NCBI GenBank assembly: GCA_942493045.1
Contig: OW818665.1
Location: 1,550,001-1,614,000 of the forward strand
Direction of reading: 5' to 3'
Source: Teretinema sp942493045
Lineage (GTDB): Bacteria > Spirochaetota > Spirochaetia > Treponematales > Treponemataceae
DNA length: 64,000 nt
Below the pieces are notes generated by a model, which ran no database searches, was not told where the DNA came from, and saw only the letters and a list, made by a program, of their open reading frames with translations. The translations under genes and the position numbers were made by a program. Of this stretch, positions 1-6,465 are shown in pieces. Position 1 is the stretch's first letter, and every line of letters starts with the position of its first letter.

Positions 1-165
1 CAATGACATAAAATTATGAACATAGAAAAAAACCAGCAAAATGTGCAATGAAATGTGCATTAGATTTTCCTGCTTTGCATTCACAAATACCATAACAACT
101 TCAGAAAGAATATTTAATCCTATGTCTCGGTTGAACTCGTAATCAGAGAATCAATTACAGACTAT
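1..165 (+). mobile_element. Decayed remnant of the transposase element
   Basis: Bases 1-60 match 3757-3816, the left end of the intact element, with a few differences. Bases 121-165 match 4930-4974 inside the transposase gene; translated, this stretch reads YVSVELVIRESITDY against YLLVEPVVRESITNY in the intact copy. Almost all of the transposase between these blocks is missing, so this is an internally deleted copy. The left boundary may lie outside the window. Confidence 0.7.
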
Positions 166-362
166 TTAAATCAGAGAAGGTATCAGCCGAGATTAAGATT
201 CTGGCCGCTGAGGTCAAGAAAGCGGCTGCGGTTCCTGCGGCAAAACCTGTTGTTGTTATAAAAAAAGGCGTACTGAAGAAGACGGTTGTCAAGAAACCTG
301 CTGGTAAGAAGCCTGCCACAAAGAAAGTTGTCACATCCTCAGCTTCCGCTGTTATTAAATAG
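162..362 (+). pseudogene. 3' fragment of a Lys/Ala/Pro-rich histone-like protein
   Basis: An open frame of about 66 codons ends with TAG at 360-362. It is rich in Lys, Ala, Val and Pro, with repeated KKP/KKA patterns (for example VVKKPAGKKPATKK), as in the C-terminal tails of bacterial histone H1-like (Hc1-type) proteins. There is no credible start: the frame runs directly out of the transposase remnant and is closed upstream by a stop near 130. It is followed by a good intrinsic terminator, so it once ended a real transcription unit. I infer that the transposase copy or a deletion removed its 5' part. A low-complexity fragment of another basic protein is the alternative. Confidence 0.55.
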
Positions 363-384
363 TCTTTTTTTCTGAGTTTTTTTA

Positions 385-412
385 GGCATCCCGCATAGGG
401 TGCCTTTTTTTT
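385..412 (+). terminator. Intrinsic terminator after the histone-like fragment
   Basis: A 7-bp stem (GGCATCC with GGGTGCC, one G-T pair) is followed by eight T residues. It sits about 20 bases after the stop of the histone-like fragment. Confidence 0.75.
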
Positions 413-643
413 CCATATGAGTTTTGCACTCCATAACTCTATTCTCAACTCCAGTAATTACAGAAAAAAAACACTTTTTTTACACAGGCCATCCTTCTGG
501 TGATAAACTAATATAAACGTTATCAAGTGTAGCATAATAAAATATTAGGCAGGGCTGGGTATTTTTGAAAACAGTCCATCGATATAAATTACTTTGCAGC
601 ATGAATTATCGTATTCTATTTGTATTTATTTTATGGAGGCTAT

Positions 644-1138
644 ATGGGTGGTATTAAGGACGCTATTTCTAGATTTCGGTCTGATGAACGTGCACTAATA
701 TATGTACCAATTACAATTATTTCTTTTATCATATCGCTAGTTCCGTTTATAATATTTGGGTATTATTTTTTAGTTCTAAAACCTCAAGGACACCCAATTA
801 GTTATTATCCCTTATTGCTAGTTTTAGGCTTTCTATGTTCCATTTTAGCCATTGTCATTGCGTTCGCATTTTTTCCATTTCACGAAAATTGGATTGCCGG
901 TAAGGATTGTACAACTAAAGATAAAATATTGAGTTTGGTTGAATGGTTATGTGGATATCTATCGTTTTTTTGGGTAGTAATTTTTGCTACAATATTGATA
1001 TTTCCTCTTTTTGATAAGGTTAAGCCATTATGGATGATCCTTGGTGGGTTATTGGTGCTATTGTTTGTAGGTGGATTAGTTTTAAATATTGTGGATGATA
1101 TAAAATATAGGAATAGACGGAAAAAAGGAAAATGGTAA
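644..1138 (+). CDS. Small four-helix membrane protein, integron-type cassette
   Basis: This encodes 164 residues that I do not recognise as a named family. Four hydrophobic segments are visible, at about residues 18-45, 55-80, 95-122 and 127-150, with a basic C-terminal tail (NRRKKGKW), so it is an integral membrane protein. I chose the ATG at 644 because GGAGG lies 7 bases upstream; a TTG at 620 would add eight residues without a ribosome site. An attC-type site begins 44 bases after the stop, as expected for an integron gene cassette. Composition is AT-rich, unlike the core genes to the right. Function is unknown. Confidence 0.7.
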   Translation: MGGIKDAISRFRSDERALIYVPITIISFIISLVPFIIFGYYFLVLKPQGHPISYYPLLLVLGFLCSILAIVIAFAFFPFHENWIAGKDCTTKDKILSLVEWLCGYLSFFWVVIFATILIFPLFDKVKPLWMILGGLLVLLFVGGLVLNIVDDIKYRNRRKKGKW

Positions 1139-1182
1139 AAAATTCTATTGGAAAAATCTAGAAGATGATTATATATGGGCCT

Positions 1183-1292
1183 ATCTAACATTCGCCTGGA
1201 GCAGATAATCCGGCCTGTCACGGTTATTTGCTTGCGCTACGCTCCGCAATAACCGCGCCAGTCTCGGATTGCAGCTCAAGCGGACGTTAGGT
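1183..1292 (+). other. attC-type cassette recombination site
   Basis: The site opens with an R''-type box ATCTAAC (1183-1189) and closes with an R'-type box GTTAGGT (1286-1292), matching the RYYYAAC / GTTRRRY consensus. Inside are imperfect L''/L' arms (TTCGCCTGGAGC near 1191 against GCTCAAGCGGA near 1274), then perfect arms AATCCG/CGGATT (1207-1212 and 1265-1270). A nearly perfect inner hairpin (CGGTTATTTGC / GCAATAACCG) encloses a short loop. This nested, bulged fold is the hallmark of attC sites. No integron integrase gene is present in the window. Confidence 0.8.
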
Positions 1293-1335
1293 TAAAAGCG
1301 CATTGCGCTGCAAAATAAGCTATAAGGGGGAACTT

Positions 1336-2031
1336 ATGGGATTATTTCCAAAACTATTTAAAGGGTATAAATCAAATTATTTTACTTACTTAAATGAAAA
1401 GTATCAATTGGTCGAAACAGCTGATGAATTTATTCAATTGTTTTCCAACAATAAGAAAGTAGGTTTTAAAATTCCTTGTTCAAAAATTAATCGTAATAAT
1501 ATGATAGCTATTTATGATGCATGTTTCAAATACCAAATAGAACCAGAGGATATAACCTCTACAAGTGTATTAATTTGTAGTTCTTGTTATCAGATTAAAA
1601 TACAAGGAAAGTGGATTTTACGTATTGATAACACCCCAATAAGTAAATGCGATAACTGTGGAATGGAACAGTACTTTGTAATGATAGTACTTTCAAAAGA
1701 AATGAATATGAGTTCACAAGACATCCCGTATAATTCTCCCATAGAACAGTCTTATACTTTTCTAAATAGTTCAATACCAACTTTCTCAGGAAAACTATTG
1801 CTTGAAAACACAATTAACGAGGGTACAGCTAAATTATTCGAAATTCCAAAAGGAATATCGATAGGAATGAAACCATATCTGTTAATTTTATTCAAAGGAA
1901 GTGAAGTTCTGTGGTATTGGGAGTATGGTGATTTGCGTGAAATAATTGCAGAATGGGACGGAAAGGAAAATCAATATCCATTACATTGTTTGCTAATTGA
2001 CAATATAAAAATTAATGCATTAGGAAACTAG
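1336..2031 (+). CDS. Cassette-borne protein of unknown function with a CxxC pair
   Basis: This encodes a soluble protein of 231 residues with no signal peptide or membrane segment. Two cysteine pairs, CSSC (near residue 81) and CDNC (near residue 107), could form a zinc ribbon. I recognise no family. The ATG at 1336 is preceded by an AAGGGGG ribosome site; an upstream GTG- or TTG-type start at 1303 lies almost inside the attC site and is unlikely. The gene begins about 45 bases after the R' box of the attC site and is followed by another attC-like hairpin, so it reads as the second cassette in an array. Confidence 0.7.
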   Translation: MGLFPKLFKGYKSNYFTYLNEKYQLVETADEFIQLFSNNKKVGFKIPCSKINRNNMIAIYDACFKYQIEPEDITSTSVLICSSCYQIKIQGKWILRIDNTPISKCDNCGMEQYFVMIVLSKEMNMSSQDIPYNSPIEQSYTFLNSSIPTFSGKLLLENTINEGTAKLFEIPKGISIGMKPYLLILFKGSEVLWYWEYGDLREIIAEWDGKENQYPLHCLLIDNIKINALGN

Positions 2032-2045
2032 ATAATGCGTCACGA

Positions 2046-2155
2046 GCCTAAAACTGCTTCAACCCATATATTTCTTTGCCCTATTTTGTGCTATCGCTGC
2101 GCTCCTGATGCACAAAATGCGCTAGACCCTATGGGCAAGGAAATACAGGCTAGGC
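2046..2155 (+). repeat. Degenerate attC-like palindromic site
   Basis: The outer arms GCCTAAAACTG (from 2046) and CAGGCTAGGC (to 2155) are partly complementary. Inside are a 12-of-13 stem (TATTTCTTTGCCC against GGGCAAGGAAATA) and a perfect 9-bp stem (ATTTTGTGC/GCACAAAAT). Size and position after a cassette gene fit attC, but both simple boxes miss one consensus base, so it may be decayed. Bases 2156-2373 after it are AT-rich and I see no gene in them. Confidence 0.4.
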
Positions 2156-2373
2156 AAATGCTATATGGATAATTTCGTTGCATACTTAAAATATGAAGGA
2201 AATAAATAATTAACACTTGAAACATTGTTATTCATCATCATTCTTTTCTACTAATTAGAAAAGAATCACATTAAGAAGAAATTAAAATTCTAGAAAAATG
2301 CTATAATAAGCAATTAAGCATATAAAATCTAAATGAAGGACCATTGTAAAGAAGCATTAATTTTTATTTTTTC

Positions 2374-3000
2374 TTAAACTCTTGTTAGTTTATCATTATA
2401 TTCCAATGGAACAAAAAAACCTTTTATACAGTTTGGATTTCTTATACAAATTTGAATATGATTTTTATCCCGAAAGCCAGCTGAAGGATAGGCTTCTTCA
2501 CCTTCAAAGAAAACTGCACGAATAGAATCATACGATGTTTCACTTAATTGTGAACGCATTACATGTAATGTTTCAATGACTGCACAGTCTAGAACGCGAA
2601 TAAGTTTTTCATTTGTACCATTGGCACATTTGTTAGGTCGTAGAATTAGACCTTTACTTAAGCAATCGGCTTCCAAAACTGAATAAGCAACTTTTAAGTC
2701 TTGAATATAATCAGAATCAAGAAGGTCCAAGCAATAACCAAGAGAAATTACCGCACCTAACACTGCTGGTTTTATGATTTTTTGTTTTCCGTTTTGTGGG
2801 TTTTTACTATTCTCTACAGCCCAAGAATAAGCTCTATTAAGATTGTTTTCCCAGAAATACATTCCATTACCAAGCCAATCATAATCATTATCACTTGGCT
2901 TGAAGGTAATGCGTCTATTTACAATATCATCACGAATAGTTTCATCACAACCATGAAAACCTAAAACAAGATTATTTCGAATCCTGTACACGACATACAC
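2374..3000 (-). CDS. ART-like toxin candidate (PARP/DUF3990-like fold)
   Basis: This encodes 208 residues. The N-terminal part carries LGFHGCD (residues 13-19) and WLGNGMYFWEN (residues 42-52). These resemble the HG and GxYF elements of small bacterial ADP-ribosyltransferase-like toxins. A catalytic Glu is not obvious near the C-terminus (KNHIQICIRN), so activity is uncertain. The only start in frame is a GTG at 3000, directly after a stop codon. It lies inside the last codons of the upstream small gene, which points to translational coupling. Gene order (small upstream gene, larger downstream gene, overlapping) is typical of toxin-antitoxin pairs. The location beside cassette sites also fits. 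Confidence 0.55.
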   Translation of the reverse strand: MYVVYRIRNNLVLGFHGCDETIRDDIVNRRITFKPSDNDYDWLGNGMYFWENNLNRAYSWAVENSKNPQNGKQKIIKPAVLGAVISLGYCLDLLDSDYIQDLKVAYSVLEADCLSKGLILRPNKCANGTNEKLIRVLDCAVIETLHVMRSQLSETSYDSIRAVFFEGEEAYPSAGFRDKNHIQICIRNPNCIKGFFVPLEYNDKLTRV

Positions 3001-3157
3001 TCATTGAACTGTACTGCTCTGTAAACTTACCATGTTTATTTATGATACCTGCGGATTTAAGTAAAGATGTTGATTTTTCAGTATCTTTAACGAGCTCAGC
3101 GGCAAAAGCGTTTAATTTCTGAAGGTAAATTTTTCGATCCTTATCCTCATATTTCAT
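2972..3157 (-). CDS. Small antitoxin candidate upstream of the ART-like gene
   Basis: This encodes a 61-residue, mostly helical, charged protein (begins MKYEDKDRKIY). The ATG at 3157 has a strong AAGGAGG site 9 bases upstream; a longer frame from 3181 would contain that site and is less likely. Its last 29 bases overlap the ART-like gene. No DNA-binding motif is evident to me. Its role as antitoxin is inferred only from size, order and overlap. Confidence 0.6.
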   Translation of the reverse strand: MKYEDKDRKIYLQKLNAFAAELVKDTEKSTSLLKSAGIINKHGKFTEQYSSMSVCRVQDSK

Positions 3158-3227
3158 TATTATGCCTCCTCCTTCGTTCACTTAATAATTTAGACCCTGT
3201 TACTTTAAAAGTCAACACATCTCGCCA

Positions 3228-3400
3228 TGTGCAATGAAATGTGCAATGCGCTCTTCTGATTCTACGTGATGACGCCTGATAACCCCTGATAATTGACACA
3301 AACACCGAAAAAGGAGAAAATTGGAGCAAATCAGTCAAGAATTCGCCAAAAAAAGTACTTTTAAGGCGTGGGTCGATGGTTCGAATCCATCGTGGCTCAG
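3228..3400 (+). repeat. Island-flanking repeat, left copy, ending in tRNA-Lys 3' half
   Basis: This block is repeated at 22005-22166 in the same orientation. Shared parts include TGTGCAATGAAA repeats, CAAATCAGTCAAGAATTCGC and AGTACTTTTAAGGCGTGGG. From 3358 the sequence reads as the 3' half of a tRNA-Lys: anticodon loop CTTTTAA, variable region, T arm GATGG-TTCGAAT-CCATC and acceptor strand GTGGCTCA. No 5' half precedes it. A tRNA 3' half with a crossover point at the anticodon loop is the usual scar of tyrosine-recombinase integration. A terminator follows. Confidence 0.65.
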
Positions 3401-3410
3401 ATAAAAAATG

Positions 3411-3442
3411 AAAACCGTAATTCGCAAGGATTACGGTTTTTT
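3411..3442 (+). terminator. Intrinsic terminator after the tRNA-Lys fragment
   Basis: An 11-bp perfect stem (AAAACCGTAAT with ATTACGGTTTT) runs into T residues. It sits where a tRNA terminator would be, suggesting that the 3' half and its terminator moved as one unit. Confidence 0.75.
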
Positions 3443-3466
3443 GCATTTAAATGCCTTTAATCTTTC

Positions 3467-3607
3467 AAGCCACGATGGATTCGAACCGGAGGAGCTGTGC
3501 CCGAGCTGGCGAGGGATCGGTGCATGGATGCACCGAAAGCTCCGTAGGCGGCCTGGAGGCTGAGCGCAGGAGGCGCGAAGCCGGAGGGCGAATCCATCGT
3601 GGCTCAG
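3467..3607 (+). repeat. tRNA-derived structured repeat, copy 1
   Basis: The block starts with an inverted copy of the tRNA-Lys T arm and acceptor (3467-3486). It continues with a GC-rich element (3515-3607) that ends in a direct, partial T-arm copy (GAATCCATCGTGGCTCAG). The element contains hairpin CGGTGCA-TGGA-TGCACCG and a second, covarying hairpin (GCGC-AGGAG-GCGC, 3564-3576). A related element is at 22167-22258. The apparent reading frames across it are unlikely to be genes. Confidence 0.65.
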
Positions 3608-3636
3608 TAGTGTAAATCCTTATCCTGTAAGGAAAT

Positions 3637-3672
3637 AAAACCACCATTTTCATGGTGGTTTTTGTTTTTTTT
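3637..3672 (+). terminator. Intrinsic terminator
   Basis: A stem AAAACCACCAT / ATGGTGGTTTT with a four-base loop is followed by a T-rich run. It closes the tRNA-derived repeat block. Confidence 0.7.
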
Positions 3673-3756
3673 AGAGCAATGACACTAAATTTACGTCTTT
3701 TTTAGCACTTTTTCAGGTGAAATATGATTGCTCTATACCTAAGTACTTACTATACA

Positions 3757-5180
3757 ATGAAATAAAATTATGAACCTAGTAAAAAAACAGCAAAATGTGC
3801 AATGAAATGTGCATTGACCATCCCTTTTTTTAATGTACAGCACCTGGTTTTTACCCTATCATTGGCCATGGGAAACTCTCGTTCATCGTATCACACTGAC
3901 TTGAAGCTCGCTTTTCAACTTGGTCTGGTACCGGTTGATATCTCAAAAGAAGTTCCGCGCTCGACCAAGTACCGGTTTAGGACCACTGATTATTCACAGC
4001 TTGTTGGTTCAGAATTTTCTGATTTTCTGGATAAACTGGATCTGGTGAAAAACATCATGTCTTCCCGATCAACGCTTGCCGTTGCCTCGGCGTTCTTACG
4101 GATCGTATCCCTATTGCGATCTCTTCACCTTCCGGTAGGCGCGCTTCCCAAGATCAAGAATATGGAAGTCAGTTCCCAAATCGTAAAACGAATACTTTCA
4201 GTCTCAAAACTTATTCCGCTCGGGAAGATCCTTTCACTCCTGAAACTGTCTCCCCGGCGGTTTCAGATCTGGAAAAAAAAGACACTTCCCTGCCCTTCAT
4301 CCCCACTTGGTCGGTGTCGCGTTTCTTTTCCGTTTCAACTCACAAAAGGTGAAGTCCTTTCTATCAGGAAAGCTTTTTCAAATCCGGAAACAGCTCACTG
4401 GCCAGCTACCTCAGTCGCCTGGAAACTTATCAGAGACAAAAATGTTTCGGCGAATGTGTCTACCATTCTCAAGTATGCCAGAGCAATGGGTCTTACCTCC
4501 GCCCGTAAGCCTCTCCACCGGTCAAGAAAAAAAGGGAGTATCGTCACCACACGGCCTAATGAAGCCTGGCACATCGACGTTACCGTTCTGCGCACTCAGG
4601 ACGGCGTAAGATCATTCATTCAGCTCATTATCGATAGCTTCTCAAAACGCATCCTCGCCTTCTCGGTATCCCTTTCTATCTCTGGTCAAGCTACTGCGGC
4701 TCTTCTGCGATCAGCGTTTGAATCTACATTTCCAAAACCGGAAGAACCAATCATGCTTATTTCCGACGGAGGAAGCGAAAACGTAAATGTTTCAGTCAAT
4801 GAGTATCTTGCCTCCGTTCCTCTGAAGCTGCATGTTGCGCATGTTGATGTCGCATTTTCAAACTCCATGATCGAGGCGGTAAACAAGATTCTTAAATACC
4901 GGTACATCTTCCCAAAAAACATTCAGTCGTATCTCTTGGTTGAACCTGTAGTCAGAGAATCGATTACGAACTATAACGCCCGACCTCATTACAGTAATCA
5001 CGGTTTAAGCCCAGACGAAGCGCATATAGGAAAAACATTTGACTTCAGCGGTTACAAAGAAAGACTTATTCTCGCCCGAGAACACCGTCTTACCGAAAAC
5101 AGAAAAACGGTTCATCCCTGCGCGCCGATTATTGATGAAATCATCTAGGAGCACAGGAGGAATTATAAACCAAGGAGGCC
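3757..5180 (+). mobile_element. Insertion-sequence-like element carrying a DDE transposase
   Basis: The left end is supported by the duplicate of 3757-3816 at bases 1-60. The right end is not defined; I place it just after the transposase stop. No clear terminal inverted repeats or target duplication could be seen. The left end contains the same TGTGCAATGAAA motif as the island-flanking repeats. Confidence 0.55.
3802..5148 (+). CDS. DDE integrase-core transposase
   Basis: This encodes a 448-residue recombinase. An N-terminal helix-turn-helix-like half is followed by a retroviral-integrase-type (rve) core. The three acidic residues are visible as WHIDVT (first Asp), LISDGGSEN (second Asp) and MIEAVNKILKY (Glu). 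It should cut and join the ends of its own element. The start is uncertain: the ATG at 3802 falls in the repeated TGTGCAATGAAATGTGC sequence with no good ribosome site, and an ATG at 3868 (MGNSRSSYH) is the alternative. It appears intact. An internally deleted relative lies at 1-165. Confidence 0.8.
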   Translation: MKCALTIPFFNVQHLVFTLSLAMGNSRSSYHTDLKLAFQLGLVPVDISKEVPRSTKYRFRTTDYSQLVGSEFSDFLDKLDLVKNIMSSRSTLAVASAFLRIVSLLRSLHLPVGALPKIKNMEVSSQIVKRILSVSKLIPLGKILSLLKLSPRRFQIWKKKTLPCPSSPLGRCRVSFPFQLTKGEVLSIRKAFSNPETAHWPATSVAWKLIRDKNVSANVSTILKYARAMGLTSARKPLHRSRKKGSIVTTRPNEAWHIDVTVLRTQDGVRSFIQLIIDSFSKRILAFSVSLSISGQATAALLRSAFESTFPKPEEPIMLISDGGSENVNVSVNEYLASVPLKLHVAHVDVAFSNSMIEAVNKILKYRYIFPKNIQSYLLVEPVVRESITNYNARPHYSNHGLSPDEAHIGKTFDFSGYKERLILAREHRLTENRKTVHPCAPIIDEII

Positions 5181-5204
5181 AGTCCATAATCTAATAGCTG
5201 AATT

Positions 5205-5299
5205 GTCAAAGAACACAGGTTTATAAAACCGAAGTTCAAAAGGAAAAGGACTGTTCCTTATAAGGAACAGTCGATAGCTGAAAGTCCATGGTAGGAGCT
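5205..5299 (+). repeat. 94-bp repeat, copy A
   Basis: This is about 75-80% identical by eye to 5475-5568. Conserved parts are TCAAAGAACA, AACCGAAGTTCA, AAGGAAAAGG and TAGGAGCT. A hairpin (GACTGTTCCTT-ATAA-GGAACAGTC) lies in the middle. The gap between transposase and lipoprotein genes (5149-5607) otherwise holds no gene I can support. Confidence 0.7.
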
Positions 5300-5474
5300 G
5301 GGCAGTTTCTTTGACGCAGTTTCCCCTGTCTACAAATCTTCGAGTCCGGGCGTACTAACCGGGTATTTTTTAAGACAAGCCGGGTTTATCAAAACCGTCA
5401 CAATCCTGCCCGGCCTCAAAGGATTTTCCGACACTCCTTTGAGAGGTTAGGTAGTGTTTGCTAAGTTCGCATTT

Positions 5475-5568
5475 TCAAAGAACATTGGTCAATGAAACCG
5501 AAGTTCATAAGGAAAAGGATCGTTCCTTGTAAGGAACATTTAATTGCTGAAAGCCTATAGTAGGAGCT
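5475..5568 (+). repeat. 94-bp repeat, copy B
   Basis: Same orientation as copy A, 270 bp downstream. The central hairpin is kept but with different flanks (GTTCCTT-GT-AAGGAAC). It lies just downstream of the putative immunity gene, which is read on the other strand. Confidence 0.7.
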
Positions 5569-5607
5569 ACGCTCAATTAAAGAAATTACACAAGAGTCGT
5601 TCCACAA

Positions 5608-6465
5608 TTATTTAGTAAGAAAGAATATTCCGGCAATACAGGTATCAGAATACATGCTTCCAGGATAAATATCCTTAATTGTAAATTTTATCTCTCCTGT
5701 TACTTTTTCTGGTAATGTCAAAATCTGTGGTTCTTGGGTATCTTCTAAATCATATATCCATTTATTATTTCCGTTTTCAATCTCTATACTTTTCACTCTA
5801 GAATTTTTTTCATATAAGTCTATTCGAGTTGGATCGATATATCCATTAATTAATACGACCTTCTCAGTCTGATAAGCTATTCTTTTTTTCATCCATTCAC
5901 CAATACCATCGCCGTCAACACCTTCTGCCCAAGGCACAAGGATGTCATAATAATACTGTGAGATTCCATTATATTTCTTTTCAACACCATTAACAACTTC
6001 ACTCAAATATGAACTGACTTTCTGAAAATCAAGCATTCCTCCGCGCAAGCCAATATGGTTTTGTCTCAAACGATTTCCTAATCGCACATATTCAGATCCC
6101 TGTTCTATTCCCCAAAAAGAGTTTCGTGTTTTTTGACTTATCAAAATACATATTTCATCTTTCGCTATAATCAAATACTTATCAGATATAGTTTGTATGT
6201 AACGAAAATCCCCTTCTCTGATCAAGCTATATGGTTCAACAATTGTACGATGAATATACTCTCCTTCCTCCAACATTCTATCATCAAGCTCAGGAATCTC
6301 TAATTTAAAAATTCCATTCAAAAATGAAAATTTGAATCCGGGATTTGGCAAATCATCATAAAATGCATTAAACACATATGTTTTATTTTCAAAACCAGAA
6401 GTATCACATGATAAATTAAAAAGACAATACACAATAGCAATTATAAAGAAAACAATTTTTCGCAT
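5608..6465 (-). CDS. Lipoprotein, putative immunity protein for the Rhs toxin
   Basis: This encodes 285 residues. The N-terminus is a lipoprotein signal with a lipobox ending LFNLSC (Cys20), so the mature protein should be membrane-anchored in the periplasm. I recognise no domain in the rest. Its ATG overlaps the TAA of the Rhs gene by one base (TAATG), which implies coupled translation. Polymorphic toxins are normally followed by their immunity gene, and a periplasmic lipoprotein suits a toxin acting on the cell wall; that role is inferred from position and localisation. Composition is AT-rich, like the 3' tip of the Rhs gene and unlike the Rhs core. It is the last gene of the leftward operon. 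Confidence 0.6.
   Translation of the reverse strand: MRKIVFFIIAIVYCLFNLSCDTSGFENKTYVFNAFYDDLPNPGFKFSFLNGIFKLEIPELDDRMLEEGEYIHRTIVEPYSLIREGDFRYIQTISDKYLIIAKDEICILISQKTRNSFWGIEQGSEYVRLGNRLRQNHIGLRGGMLDFQKVSSYLSEVVNGVEKKYNGISQYYYDILVPWAEGVDGDGIGEWMKKRIAYQTEKVVLINGYIDPTRIDLYEKNSRVKSIEIENGNNKWIYDLEDTQEPQILTLPEKVTGEIKFTIKDIYPGSMYSDTCIAGIFFLTK

Noticed and set aside
880..1221. Minus-strand open frame across the membrane-protein cassette
   Set aside because: It is opposite a better-supported gene and spans the attC site.
3346..3400. A complete tRNA-Lys gene
   Set aside because: Only the anticodon-loop-to-acceptor half can be traced. No D arm or 5' acceptor strand precedes it.
3465..3653. Open frame on the minus strand with sequence such as EPRWIRPP across the repeat
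   Set aside because: It lies entirely within the tRNA-derived repeat and shares its frame with the other copy only because the DNA repeats. No ribosome site or domain supports it.
5205..5568. Group II intron or CRISPR repeat
   Set aside because: There is no domain V-type motif, no reverse transcriptase, and only two copies 270 bp apart, so neither model fits.
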